Shown in pieces: positions 1 to 15,750 of a stretch of 64,000 nt of DNA. The stretch spans positions 62,001-126,000 of the forward strand of contig CANQUA010000001.1 of NCBI GenBank assembly GCA_947626915.1, given 5' to 3'. The notes below the pieces were generated by a model. The model searched no databases. It saw only the letters and a list, made by a program, of their open reading frames with translations, and was not told the DNA's origin. The stretch comes from an uncultured Lachnospiraceae bacterium. GTDB taxonomy: Bacteria > Bacillota > Clostridia > Lachnospirales > Lachnospiraceae. A program made the translations under genes and the position numbers. Position 1 is the stretch's first letter. Each line of letters opens with the position of its first letter.

Positions 1-816
1 GCCATGGCGGAAAAGGATCTGCTGGTGCTGGCGGTGCCGTCGGTTTATGTCAGGACGACGGCGGCCGCCATGAAAGCGTGGATCCGGCCGGGACAGCTGC
101 TGGTCAACGTGGCGAAGGGGATCGAGGAGCGGACGCTTATGACTCTGTCGGAGGTCATCGAAGAGGAGCTTCCGGAGGCGGTTACAGCCGTGCTTTCCGG
201 GCCCAGCCACGCGGAAGAGGTGAGCCGTGGGCTCCCGACCACCTGCGTGGCGGCCGCGCGGTCGAAAGGGACCGCCCAGACCGTACAGAATCTGTTTATG
301 AGCCCGGTGTTCAGGGTCTACACGAGCCCGGATGTCCTGGGCGTGGAGCTGGGGGGCTCTCTGAAAAATGTGATCGCTCTGGCGGCCGGCATCGCCGACG
401 GTCTGGGCTATGGGGATAACACGAAAGCGGCCCTGATCACCCGCGGCATCCACGAGATCGCCCGTCTGGGCATGGCGATGGGCGGCCGCTTCGAGACGTT
501 CAGCGGCCTGTCCGGGATCGGCGACCTGATCGTCACCTGCGCCAGTATGCACAGCCGCAACCGCCGGGCCGGCATCCTGATCGGTAAAGGCTATACCATG
601 GAGGCGGCCATGGCGGAGGTGAACATGGTGGTGGAGGGCGTCTATTCCGCGAAAGCGGCTTTAAAGCTGGCGCAGAAATATGAGATCCCGATGCCGATCA
701 TCGAGCAGGTCAACCATGTTCTGTTCGACGGGGAGCCCGCATCCGAGGCGGTGAAAGAGCTGATGATGCGGGACAAAGTTTCGGAAGCGCCAGCGCTTTC
801 GTGGCCGGAGGAATGA
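1..816 (+). CDS. gpsA: Glycerol-3-phosphate dehydrogenase [NAD(P)+], 5'-truncated by window edge
   Basis: This cytoplasmic enzyme reduces dihydroxyacetone phosphate to sn-glycerol 3-phosphate for phospholipid synthesis. The reading frame is open from base 1 and the N-terminal Rossmann part (about 65-70 residues of a roughly 335-residue family) lies outside the window. Visible family motifs are the second half of the nucleotide-binding domain (LVLAVPS), the substrate-domain block GGSLKNVIALAAG with the catalytic lysine, and GLGYGDNTKAALITRG. It ends at TGA 814-816 just before a strong terminator, so it is the last gene of its transcript and is unrelated to the glycan locus that follows. Identification is secure. 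Confidence 0.95.
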   Translation, partial: AMAEKDLLVLAVPSVYVRTTAAAMKAWIRPGQLLVNVAKGIEERTLMTLSEVIEEELPEAVTAVLSGPSHAEEVSRGLPTTCVAAARSKGTAQTVQNLFMSPVFRVYTSPDVLGVELGGSLKNVIALAAGIADGLGYGDNTKAALITRGIHEIARLGMAMGGRFETFSGLSGIGDLIVTCASMHSRNRRAGILIGKGYTMEAAMAEVNMVVEGVYSAKAALKLAQKYEIPMPIIEQVNHVLFDGEPASEAVKELMMRDKVSEAPALSWPEE

Positions 817-831
817 GAAAACGGCGGCTGG

Positions 832-900
832 AAACCCATTTGATTCCATTGCGGGCAAAAACCCGAAACGTAAAAAATGGAATCAAATGGGTTTTTGTTT
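832..900 (+). terminator. Rho-independent terminator after gpsA
   Basis: A perfect 19-bp inverted repeat (832-850 paired with 876-894) encloses a 25-nt loop that itself contains a small CGGG/CCCG hairpin, and is followed by a T-rich tract (TTTTTGTTTTCATTT). The stem is unusually long for an intrinsic terminator. It separates gpsA from the glycosidase operon. Confidence 0.9.
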
Positions 901-1135
901 TCATTTATTTTTAACAAAGGGCATCCCAGGCCGCCCCGGCTTCCGGCGAAAAAAATGACAAAAAATACCGTCTGCTTTTGTATAACTTAAATTTCTGTGA
1001 ATTTTTAAAAATCCATTGCGCAATACGGAAAAATATGTTAGAGTGGTGGCGTTGTCGGGACGTATGCGGCGTCCTGTAGGCCTATGAAAGCTTCCGGAAA
1101 ATGAGAACAGACGGCAAGCAGAAGAGGAGGAGACC
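901..1135. promoter_or_regulatory. AT-rich leader of the glycosidase operon with a 10-bp palindrome
   Basis: This gene-free stretch should contain the promoter of the GH38-led operon. I see no clean sigma-A pair; the best -10-like hexamers are TATAAC at 981 and TATGTT at 1034, neither with a convincing -35. A perfect palindrome ATTGCGCAAT at 1015-1024, with a central CG as in LacI-family operators, lies just upstream of the second one and is a candidate operator. An AGAGGAGG ribosome site at 1122-1129 serves the next gene. Confidence 0.3.
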
Positions 1136-7397
<6,262 letters not shown>

Positions 7398-7415
7398 AAG
7401 GAGCGGAAAAGAAAA

Positions 7416-8594
7416 ATGATGAACAGCGAGCAGGCGCAGGCATGTGTGAAGGATCTCTGGGAAGAACACTGTAAGAAGCTCAGAGAGGATCCGAAGCGTC
7501 AGAAGGAAGTGGAGGAACAGTGCATTTTCTTCGGAGACGTGAGGATGAAATACGGCCTGGAGGTGATCGGAGAGCCGGAGGAGGGCGGGTACCCCGTATA
7601 CATCGCCCTGCACGGCGGCGGCGGAGCGCCGTTTCCGGATATCAACAACCAGCAGTGGGCTCACATGGCCATCTATTACAAAGACAGCGTGAAAAGCGGG
7701 ATCTATGTCAATCCCAGGGGCGTCCGGGACACGTGGGATACCCACGCCAATCTGGAATCCTATCCGCTTTACGACCGGCTGATCGAGAATCTGATCGTGT
7801 TTTACGGGGCGGATCCCAACCGCATCTACCTGCTGGGCTTTTCGGCAGGCGGCGACGGCGTGTATCTGGTGGGCCCGCGGATGGCGGACCGGTTCGCGGC
7901 CCTGCATATGTCGGCCGGCCACCCCAACAAGGGGAGCCTGGTGAACCTGTACCATACGCCGATCCAGCTGCAGGTGGGCATGAACGATTTCGCCTACGAC
8001 CGGAACCACGAGACCGTGCGCTACCAGATGGTGCTGGACCGGCTGGAGAAGGAAAATCCGGACGGGTACACCCACAATGTGTACGTCCATGTGGACAAAC
8101 CTCATAATTTCCGGGACAATTCCCAGGAGCTGCAGCAGGTGATGATCGACAATCTGACCTGGCTGCATACGGGGCTGGTGACCAGGAGGACCGTGGATTC
8201 CAACGCGGTGCATTTCCTGCGGGAATTTACCAGGCAGCCCCTGCCGAAGCGGGTCATCTGGGACCTGGATACCAGGGACCGGCTGACGGACCGGGCCGTG
8301 GACAGTTTTTACTGGGTGAAGATTCCGCATAAGGTGGCGGAGGGAACCGTGATCCTGCGTCTGGAGGCCGAGGAAAACCGCATCGTGGTGGAGCGGGACG
8401 ACACCGGAGGGAAGATCACCGTGCTTCTGCGGGACGGGATGCTGGATCTGGACCGGCCCGTCACCGTGGAATATCCCGGCGGACAGACGAAGATTTTCCA
8501 TACGGACCGCTCGGAGGCCACCATGCGGGAGACCCTGGCGGAGCGGGGCGATCCCAATTATATTTTTAGTTCCAGTCTGGAACTTGGAGCATGA
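7416..8594 (+). CDS. Alpha/beta-hydrolase, putative carbohydrate esterase
   Basis: A 392-residue protein with an alpha/beta-hydrolase core: oxyanion-region ALHGGGGAPF, nucleophile elbow GFSAGG (S143), and likely acid and base near D191 (VGMNDF) and H230 (KPHNF). It resembles PHB-depolymerase-like or feruloyl/acetyl esterase-like bacterial hydrolases. There is no signal peptide. The C-terminal 130 residues form a separate beta-rich segment. It sits between beta-galactosidase and hexosaminidase genes, which suggests removal of O-acyl groups (for example O-acetyl on sialic acid or other sugars) that would block the glycosidases. Two adjacent ATGs (7416, 7419) are both possible starts after AAAGGAG. 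The substrate is unknown. Confidence 0.75.
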   Translation: MMNSEQAQACVKDLWEEHCKKLREDPKRQKEVEEQCIFFGDVRMKYGLEVIGEPEEGGYPVYIALHGGGGAPFPDINNQQWAHMAIYYKDSVKSGIYVNPRGVRDTWDTHANLESYPLYDRLIENLIVFYGADPNRIYLLGFSAGGDGVYLVGPRMADRFAALHMSAGHPNKGSLVNLYHTPIQLQVGMNDFAYDRNHETVRYQMVLDRLEKENPDGYTHNVYVHVDKPHNFRDNSQELQQVMIDNLTWLHTGLVTRRTVDSNAVHFLREFTRQPLPKRVIWDLDTRDRLTDRAVDSFYWVKIPHKVAEGTVILRLEAEENRIVVERDDTGGKITVLLRDGMLDLDRPVTVEYPGGQTKIFHTDRSEATMRETLAERGDPNYIFSSSLELGA

Positions 8595-8632
8595 AACAGG
8601 ACTGACTTGCGTAGACAGAAGGAGATTACAAT

Positions 8633-10489
8633 ATGATTTTATTGCCGGCGCCTGAAAAAGTAACTTTAATGGAGGGAAATCTGCCCCTGGGGCTCGGAAC
8701 CATGATCGTTCTGGACGCCTCCTGCCCGGCGGGAGTTTCGGTGTATGCGCGGATGCTGAAGCAGGAAGCCGCAAAATGGGCCGGAATCGAGCCGGACATC
8801 CTGCGGGGCGCGGCCCGGGCGGGGGACATCCTGCTGAAGCTGGATCCGAATCTGAAGGAACAGGCGTACCGTTTGAATATCACGGAGGAAGGGGCCGTTC
8901 TCTGCGGAGGCAGCGCCGCCGCCGTGGGTTATGCGGTGTCCACGCTGCGCCAGATCGTGCGCCAGTATGCCGGGCTTCTGCCCTGCCTGTCCATTGAGGA
9001 TGAGCCCATGCTTTTGAACCGCGGCTTTTACCATGATGTGACCAGAGGCAGGGTGCAGACCCTCGCGCATTTAAAAGAACTGGCGGATACCATGTCGTTC
9101 TATAAGCTGAACCAGCTGCAGCTGAACGTGGAGCATACCTACCTGTTCCGCGGCATGTCGGAGCTGTGGCGGGACGAGACGCCGCTGACCGCGGAGGAGA
9201 TTCTGGAACTGGACGATTATTGCTGGGAGAGAGGGATTGAACTGGTTCCGTCCCTGGCTTCGTTCGGGCATCTGTATAAGCTTTTAAGCACCAGGACCTA
9301 CGAACGGTTCTGCGAGACGCCGGACAGCGCCGGGAAGCCGTTCTCGTTTGAGAGCCGGATGGCCCTGCATACGGTGAATGTTTCCGATCCGGGATCCATG
9401 GAACTGATCAAATCCATGATCGCCGAATACATGAGCCTGTTTAGGACGGACAAATTCAATATCTGCGCCGATGAGACCTTTGAGCTGGGCAAAGGCAAAA
9501 GCAAGGCCCTGGCCGACGAGAAGGGAACCGGCGCGCTGTATGTGGATTATATCTGCGAGCTGTTCGATTTCCTGATGAAGCAGGGAAAAACGCCCATGTT
9601 CTGGGGCGATATCATCTGCCGTCATCCGGAGCTGACGGGGCGGATCCCTCACGAGGTGATCTGCTTAAACTGGGGCTACAGCCCGACCCAGAGGGAGGAC
9701 GAGACGCGGATCCTGGCCGAGACGGGGGTGGTCCAGTATGTGTGTCCGGGCACCTGCGGCTGGAATACCTGGGTCAATGTGTTGTCCAACAGCTATAAAA
9801 ATGTGAAGATCATGACCGGCTACGCGAAAAAATACGGCGCGGTCGGGATGCTGAATACCGACTGGGGTGATTTCGGCCATGTGAATCATCCCGTGTTTTC
9901 GATCCCTGGGCTGATCTACGGGGCGGTTTTCTCCTGGAGCGGGGACGCGCCGGATTTCGAGGAACTGAACCGGCAGATCTCGGTGCTGGAATTCGGGGAT
10001 GCGTTCGGCGCGCTGCTGGGCTGCATCGGCGGGATCAGCGACGAGATGCGCTTCTCCTGGCACAACGCGGTCATGCTGAAAGAGCATGTGCAGAAAGGCT
10101 TCCCGAGGGAGGCGCTGGCGAAGCTGTTTTACGGGGAAGACATGGGCAAGGTTCCGGCTTCCAATCAGAAGCTTGCGGAGACGGCGGAGAAGTTGCGCGT
10201 CGTCAGCCGCGGCATGGACAGTTCCCGCAGGGGCATCGTGTCCCTGACGCTGGCGGCCATCGACATCGTCCGAACGTTCAACGAGGTGGGCGTCTATCTG
10301 GCTTCGATGAAAGACGGGAAGGCCGGGGAAAAGCAGGATGGTTACGCGCTGGCGCAGAGGCTGGAGACCTGTCTGTACCATTATAAAAAATTCTGGAACG
10401 AGAACAGCAAACACGGGGATATTGACCGGATCGGGGACGTGTTCTTCTGGTACGCGGACCTGCTTCGGAAGGATGGAGATAGAGGATGA
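8633..10489 (+). CDS. Beta-N-acetylhexosaminidase, GH20 (first paralogue)
   Basis: A 618-residue GH20-type enzyme predicted to release beta-linked GlcNAc or GalNAc by substrate-assisted catalysis. It has an N-terminal GH20b-like domain (about 1-125), a barrel opening at NRGFYHDVTRGR, and the catalytic Asp-Glu pair in NICADETFELG (D280, E281). A helical C-terminal part ends in a WYADLLRK-type motif that is shared with the second GH20 at 20908. No signal peptide is seen. An AAGGAG site precedes ATG 8633, and its stop overlaps the next start (ATGA), implying translational coupling to the GH18 gene. Confidence 0.87.
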   Translation: MILLPAPEKVTLMEGNLPLGLGTMIVLDASCPAGVSVYARMLKQEAAKWAGIEPDILRGAARAGDILLKLDPNLKEQAYRLNITEEGAVLCGGSAAAVGYAVSTLRQIVRQYAGLLPCLSIEDEPMLLNRGFYHDVTRGRVQTLAHLKELADTMSFYKLNQLQLNVEHTYLFRGMSELWRDETPLTAEEILELDDYCWERGIELVPSLASFGHLYKLLSTRTYERFCETPDSAGKPFSFESRMALHTVNVSDPGSMELIKSMIAEYMSLFRTDKFNICADETFELGKGKSKALADEKGTGALYVDYICELFDFLMKQGKTPMFWGDIICRHPELTGRIPHEVICLNWGYSPTQREDETRILAETGVVQYVCPGTCGWNTWVNVLSNSYKNVKIMTGYAKKYGAVGMLNTDWGDFGHVNHPVFSIPGLIYGAVFSWSGDAPDFEELNRQISVLEFGDAFGALLGCIGGISDEMRFSWHNAVMLKEHVQKGFPREALAKLFYGEDMGKVPASNQKLAETAEKLRVVSRGMDSSRRGIVSLTLAAIDIVRTFNEVGVYLASMKDGKAGEKQDGYALAQRLETCLYHYKKFWNENSKHGDIDRIGDVFFWYADLLRKDGDRG

Positions 10490-11508
10490 AGAATGAGATC
10501 ATTGGCTATGTAGGGAGCGGACGCTTCGCGGAGGCGGACGCCAAAAAGCTTACGGGCATCAATCTGGCCTTCGGAGAGCTGCACAACGACGGGAGCCTGA
10601 CTGTGGCCGGGCGGCAGGATAAGATCGATCTGATCCCGCAGATCCGGCAGTGGAATCCGCAGCTTAGGATCATTCTGTCGATCGTGCAGAAGGAAAGGGA
10701 CGCCTTTACCCGCTGCTGCGCGGACGAAACGCTGCGCAGGACGGCGGCGGAATCGATGGCCGACGCGGTCGTCCGGTATGATCTGGACGGCGTGGATCTG
10801 GACTGGGAATATCCCTGCGTTCCCTCGAACGGAAGCATGGTTTCCCCCGAAGACAGGCACAATTTTACGCTTTTGTGCGCGGAGATCCGCAAAGCCCTGA
10901 CAGAGAAGGAGAACGGCCGCCATTATTATCTGACGATTGCGGCCGGCGCGGATCTGTACTACGTAAACTGCGTGGAGCTGCCGGAGCTTATGGATTACCT
11001 GGATTATATCAATGTGATGACCTATGACCTGAAATGCGGCTTCCACGCGCTGGCGGGCCATCACACCGCCCTGTATTCCAACCGGGGCGACGTGTTCTCC
11101 AACAGCTGCGCCCAGGCGCTGGCCCTGTTTGAATCCCGGGGCGTGCCTGCGGACCGGCTGCTGATGGGGGCGGCGTTCTATTCCCGCAAATGGACCGATC
11201 TGGCGGACAATGAAAACCACGGCCTTCTGGTCCTCTGCCCGAAGGGCGGCGGCTACGGGCCGGATTATGAAATCCTGGTGCGGGATTACCTGAATCAAAA
11301 CGGGTTTACCGCGTACTGGGACGACGAGGCGCAGGCCCCCTGGCTGTTTGACGGCTCCACGTTCCTTTCCTACGACGATCCCAGGTCCCTGGCGGCCAAG
11401 GCGGCGTATGTGAAAGAGAAAGGCTACGGCGGCATTTTCTATTGGGAGCATAAATGCGACGGGACCGGCGTTTTGCTGGATACCCTCTATAAGGGATTTA
11501 AGGAATAG
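10486..11508 (+). CDS. GH18 glycosidase (chitinase / endo-beta-N-acetylglucosaminidase type)
   Basis: A 340-residue single-domain GH18 protein. The diagnostic DxxDxDxE motif is present as DGVDLDWEYP, with D104, D106 and catalytic acid E108; further barrel motifs are INVMTYDL (substrate-stabilising Tyr) and GGIFYWEHKCDG near the C terminus. There is no signal peptide, so cleavage would be intracellular. It overlaps the preceding hexosaminidase gene by four bases. In an N-glycan locus it may split the GlcNAc-beta-1,4-GlcNAc core after import; extracellular chitin degradation is unlikely given the lack of secretion and binding domains. The exact substrate is inferred. Confidence 0.87.
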   Translation: MKNEIIGYVGSGRFAEADAKKLTGINLAFGELHNDGSLTVAGRQDKIDLIPQIRQWNPQLRIILSIVQKERDAFTRCCADETLRRTAAESMADAVVRYDLDGVDLDWEYPCVPSNGSMVSPEDRHNFTLLCAEIRKALTEKENGRHYYLTIAAGADLYYVNCVELPELMDYLDYINVMTYDLKCGFHALAGHHTALYSNRGDVFSNSCAQALALFESRGVPADRLLMGAAFYSRKWTDLADNENHGLLVLCPKGGGYGPDYEILVRDYLNQNGFTAYWDDEAQAPWLFDGSTFLSYDDPRSLAAKAAYVKEKGYGGIFYWEHKCDGTGVLLDTLYKGFKE

Positions 11509-11525
11509 GTTCGGAGGATTCGGAT

Positions 11526-14345
11526 ATGTTTTCAAACGCGTATTTTCAGGAGATCCGGCAGGAGTTTGACCGGCAGATGACGCTTCTGGACGGGGAGATC
11601 CGCCGCCTGGAGACCGGGGCGGCGGACGGAACTGCCGCAAACGAGGAGGCAGGCGCCCGGGACGGAGCGCTGTCCGGACTCTCCGACGCCGTGCTGACCG
11701 GCGGCCTGGCCGGACTGCGGCTTGCGATGCTTCGCGAAAAGAAGCAGGAGATTGAGACGGTCCTGGGACAGTGCGGCGAGGACGAGGCGCAGGCCATGAC
11801 ATTTCTCTACAGTGCCATGCCGCTGAGCGATCTTCTGGATTATCCGGCGGAGCTTTTCCTGGCGTACGCCAGACATGGGATATTTTTGTGGAAGGAAGGG
11901 CCGTTTGCCGGAAAGATTCCGGAACGGCTGTTTGCCAATTATGTGCTGCACCACCGGGTCAACAATGAGGACATTGCGGATACGAGGCCGTTTTTTTATG
12001 AAAAGGTGATCGGCCGGGTGCAACCGGAAAACATGGAGAGGACGATCGTGGAGGCCAATTACTGGTGTGCGCAGGAGGGGACCTACCGCTCTACGGACGG
12101 GAGGACCCAGAACGCCAGGACCATGTACCATACGGCGACCGGGCGCTGCGGCGAGGAGTCTACGTTTGCGGTCACGGTGCTGCGCAGCATCGGCATCCCG
12201 GCCCGCCAGGTCTACGCGCCTCTCTGGACCCATTGCGACGATAATCACGCCTGGGTGGAAGCCTGGTGTGACGGTAAATGGATCTTTTTCGGGGCCTGCG
12301 AGCCGGAGGAGCGGCTGAATTACGGATGGTTCATCGGGCCTTCGTCCCGGGCGATGCTTCTGCATTCCCGGTGGTTCGGCCCGGACGAGCCGCTGGACCC
12401 GGTCCTGGGCCGCAAGGGCATGAGCCGGATCCTGAATCATATGGAACGCTATGCCGAGACCACCTGGCTGACGATCCGGGTGGAAGAGGAAAACGGCCGT
12501 CCGGTTCCGGATGCGAAGGTGGAGTGCCAGGTGGTCAACGCCGGGGAGCTGCGTCCCATCGCGTTTCTGAGGACCGCCGGAGCCGGCGCGGAGGAAGAGA
12601 CCGGAACCGTGCGGATGCTGACCGGATACGGGGATCTGTATGTGGCAGCCTCGGCGGAGCTGCCGGAGCCGGAAAAAACCACGGCAGAAGGCTGCGGGAG
12701 CGGCAGCCATACATGGTACGGCGAGGCCAAGGTATCCATGATCGGGCTGAAGCCGGGAGAAAAGGGCGAGGTGACGGTGGTCCTGCACCGGGAGCCGGAA
12801 TGCGGGAATTCGTTCCGTGACCTTGAATTTTACGCGCCCAAACTGGGCAATAAAAACGACGATACCCTGACGGCGGAGCAGAAGGCCATAGGGCTGGCGC
12901 GGAACCAGGAGTGCGCCGAATACCGCGCCAGGAAGAAGGAAAGCTTTTATGACGCGGAGGCTGCCGGACAGGCGCTGGCGGGATTCGCGGAGCCGGACCG
13001 GGGCGAGCTGGACGGGCTTTTGCATAATTCCCTGGGAAATCTTCCGGAGATCCTGGCATTTCTCTCCTGGGATTCGGACTGCCTGGCGGCGCAGGACCGG
13101 CAGGCCGCGGAAACGGCGGAGAGGCCCGGCCACTGGAAGCTGGAGGTCCTGAAAGCGCTCCGGGAAAAGGATCTGTGGGACATAAAGGCGGAGACCCTGC
13201 AGGAATGCTGCGAGAGCGCGGCGCCCTATGCCGGGACCATGCCGGACGAGGTCTTTTACCGGTTCCTGGTCAATCCGAGGGTGGCCAACGAGATGGTGCG
13301 GCCCTGCAGGCGCTTCCTGGAGAACGGTCTGAGCCGGGAGCAGACGGAGGCGGTCCGCCAGAATCCCGCGGTGCTGCCTGCGCTGACGGAACGCTGGATC
13401 CGTTCGATCCCCAGTCAGGAGTATGAGGATCTGGTCACCTCGGCCCTGGGCTGCCTGCGGGGCGGGATCGGGAGCGCCATGTCGAAAATGGTCTTCTGCG
13501 TTACCCTGTACCGCGTCATGGGAATTCCCGCCCGGATCCGTATGATCGACCACAGCGTGGAGTATTATCAGGACGGAAGCTTCCGGCCGACGAAAACACA
13601 GGACGGGCCGAAAGCGGGGCTTACGCTTTGCGGAAACGACGCGCTGCATCTGACGGACTGGGCCCATTATTCCCTGGACCGTTTTGAAAAGGACTGGTAC
13701 AGGAGAGTGGGCATGTGGGAGCATTTCCGGGAATTACAGCAGAACCGGGTACATCTGGAGCTGGAGCCCGGAATCTACCGTCTGCTGACCTCCAACCGCC
13801 GTGCGGACGGGAGCCAGCTGGTTAAGACGATGACCTTTGAACTGCATGCGGGAGAGGAACGCACGGAAGAGCTTTCGCTCCGCGAGATCTCGCCGACGGC
13901 GCTCCGCACGGAGTATGGGGTCCGGGATCTGCAGCTGAAGACGCCGGAGGGAGAAACCGCGCAGCTGAAAGACCTGTCCGGCAGCGGGAAAGCGCTCCTG
14001 GTATGGCTGGAGGTGACCCGGGAGCCCACCGAGCATATTTTGAACGAGCTGTATGACAAGAGCGCGGAATTTTCTGCTTTGTCCGTGCCGCTGTATGTGG
14101 TTGTGAAATCCGCGGAGGAGCTGGAGGACAGGACGCTGAAGCGCACGCTGGAAGCGATCCCGAACATCTGTCCGCTGTTCCATGATTTCGGCGAGGATTA
14201 TAAGGCGCTGGCGGAGGAGATCGGCCTGACGCCCGGCAGGCTGCCGATGGCGATGGTGCTGGAAGCGGGTCTTACCTCCGTGTACGGGGACGCCGGATAT
14301 AATGTGGGCCTGGCGGATATGCTGTACCGCGTGCTGAGCGCCTGA
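11526..14345 (+). CDS. Large transglutaminase-fold protein with thioredoxin-like C terminus
   Basis: A 939-residue cytoplasmic protein (no signal peptide). Residues about 130-280 form a transglutaminase-like core: C208 in GRCGEES and H241 in DDNHAWVEAW. The usual third residue, Asp, appears replaced by a GACEPEE motif (E259), a form I recall from related Bacteroidetes and Firmicute proteins. After a beta-sandwich segment, residues about 646-675 resemble a second transglutaminase core that lacks the Cys (GGIGSAMSKMVF). The last 125 residues look thioredoxin-fold but show no CxxC. The superfamily includes cytosolic PNGase, so release of glycans from Asn is an attractive role here, but this is unproven. 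It lies 17 bp after the GH18 gene. Confidence 0.72.
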   Translation: MFSNAYFQEIRQEFDRQMTLLDGEIRRLETGAADGTAANEEAGARDGALSGLSDAVLTGGLAGLRLAMLREKKQEIETVLGQCGEDEAQAMTFLYSAMPLSDLLDYPAELFLAYARHGIFLWKEGPFAGKIPERLFANYVLHHRVNNEDIADTRPFFYEKVIGRVQPENMERTIVEANYWCAQEGTYRSTDGRTQNARTMYHTATGRCGEESTFAVTVLRSIGIPARQVYAPLWTHCDDNHAWVEAWCDGKWIFFGACEPEERLNYGWFIGPSSRAMLLHSRWFGPDEPLDPVLGRKGMSRILNHMERYAETTWLTIRVEEENGRPVPDAKVECQVVNAGELRPIAFLRTAGAGAEEETGTVRMLTGYGDLYVAASAELPEPEKTTAEGCGSGSHTWYGEAKVSMIGLKPGEKGEVTVVLHREPECGNSFRDLEFYAPKLGNKNDDTLTAEQKAIGLARNQECAEYRARKKESFYDAEAAGQALAGFAEPDRGELDGLLHNSLGNLPEILAFLSWDSDCLAAQDRQAAETAERPGHWKLEVLKALREKDLWDIKAETLQECCESAAPYAGTMPDEVFYRFLVNPRVANEMVRPCRRFLENGLSREQTEAVRQNPAVLPALTERWIRSIPSQEYEDLVTSALGCLRGGIGSAMSKMVFCVTLYRVMGIPARIRMIDHSVEYYQDGSFRPTKTQDGPKAGLTLCGNDALHLTDWAHYSLDRFEKDWYRRVGMWEHFRELQQNRVHLELEPGIYRLLTSNRRADGSQLVKTMTFELHAGEERTEELSLREISPTALRTEYGVRDLQLKTPEGETAQLKDLSGSGKALLVWLEVTREPTEHILNELYDKSAEFSALSVPLYVVVKSAEELEDRTLKRTLEAIPNICPLFHDFGEDYKALAEEIGLTPGRLPMAMVLEAGLTSVYGDAGYNVGLADMLYRVLSA

Positions 14346-14374
14346 CAGCGTTTTCAGAGGGAAGGAGGATACGG

Positions 14375-15748
14375 ATGGTATCGTTTCTGAAGGAAGCGGC
14401 GGCCGTCGTGCCGACGAAAAGGCAGCTGGACTGGTTTGACATGGGTTTCTATGCCTTTGTCCATTTTGGAATGAATACGTTTACGGACCGGGAATGGGGA
14501 GACGGGACGGAGAAGGAAGAATGGTTCGCGCCCACGGCCCTGGACTGCGATCAGTGGGTGGAGACGGTGAAGCAGGCAGGCATGAAGGGCCTGATCCTGA
14601 CGGCGAAGCACCACGACGGCTTCTGTTTGTGGCTCTCCAAATATACGGAGCATTGCGTTAAAAATTCTCCCGGAGCGCCCGACGTGGTAGGGGAGGCGGC
14701 CCGCGCCTGCAAAAAGGGCGGGATCCGTTTCGGCGTCTATCTGTCCCCATGGGACCGGAACAGCCCCTATTACGGCACGCCGGCCTATAACGATTATTAC
14801 TGCAGTCAGCTGGAGGAGCTTCTGACCGGATACGGCGAGCTTTTCTGCGTCTGGTTCGACGGGGCCTGCGGCGAGGGGCCCAACGGGAAACGCCAGGTAT
14901 ACGATTTTCCCAGGTATGTGGAACTGATCCGCCGGTACCAGCCCCAGGCCGTGATCTTTAACGACAAGGGCCCCGACATCCGCTGGTGCGGCAATGAGGC
15001 CGGCGTGGGCCGGATCTCGGAATGGTCGGTGGTGCCCGGCGAGCTGTGCGCGCTGGCGGAAAAACAGACCGGCCCGGGACCGATGGCGGGAGAGGGCAGC
15101 CTGAGTCATCTATACAATACGGACAAGTTCCTGGGCGGGCTGGCCGGCATCCTGTATGCAGACAGTCTGGCCTTTGTGCCGGCGGAGGTGGATACCTCGA
15201 TCCGCAAAGGATGGTTCTGGCATGAGGAAGAGGAGCCTAAGTCTCTGGAGAAGCTGTTCCAGATTTATAAGGCTTCCGTAGGCGGGAACGCCTGCCTGAA
15301 TTTGAATATTCCTCCGAACCGGGAGGGACGGATGGACGAGCGGGACGTGAAGCGGCTGAAAGAGCTGGGCGAACTTCTGCGGCGGGAATTCGGGACGCCG
15401 CTGGAGGCCTCGGTGGAGAAGCTGGAAGGCGGTTATCCGACCCAGCCCGAGTATCTGATCCGGCTGGCCCGGCCGGTGTCCCATGTGAGGCATGTGATCC
15501 TGGAGGAGGATATCGCGAGAGGACAGCGGATAGAGAATTTCCGGATCGAGGCCATGTTTGAGAGCGGGAGCCAGTTCCCGCTGTTTCAGGGGACAACCGT
15601 CGGACACAGGAAGATCTGCACCCTGACCGACCCCTTTGCCCAGCAGAACCGGCTTCTGGATGACCGGGCCGACAAGATCGACCGGCTGCTGGTGCGGGTA
15701 ACGGCGGCCAGGGACGAGGTGCTGCTGAAGAGCGTGAAAGTGTATTAG
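14375..15748 (+). CDS. Alpha-L-fucosidase, GH29 (first copy)
   Basis: A 457-residue retaining fucosidase. The GH29 barrel shows YAFVHFGMNTF, LILTAKHHDGFCLW and the nucleophile motif VWFDGACGEG with D162; a C-terminal F5/8-like beta-sandwich follows from about residue 350. Overall pattern and length resemble the GH29-B group (alpha-1,3/1,4-fucosidases), but that subdivision is tentative. There is no signal peptide. GAAGGAGG upstream supports ATG 14375. It is the last large gene of the operon begun at 1136 and would remove antennary or Lewis-type fucose before galactosidase and hexosaminidase action. Confidence 0.9.
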   Translation: MVSFLKEAAAVVPTKRQLDWFDMGFYAFVHFGMNTFTDREWGDGTEKEEWFAPTALDCDQWVETVKQAGMKGLILTAKHHDGFCLWLSKYTEHCVKNSPGAPDVVGEAARACKKGGIRFGVYLSPWDRNSPYYGTPAYNDYYCSQLEELLTGYGELFCVWFDGACGEGPNGKRQVYDFPRYVELIRRYQPQAVIFNDKGPDIRWCGNEAGVGRISEWSVVPGELCALAEKQTGPGPMAGEGSLSHLYNTDKFLGGLAGILYADSLAFVPAEVDTSIRKGWFWHEEEEPKSLEKLFQIYKASVGGNACLNLNIPPNREGRMDERDVKRLKELGELLRREFGTPLEASVEKLEGGYPTQPEYLIRLARPVSHVRHVILEEDIARGQRIENFRIEAMFESGSQFPLFQGTTVGHRKICTLTDPFAQQNRLLDDRADKIDRLLVRVTAARDEVLLKSVKVY

Positions 15749-15750
15749 GT

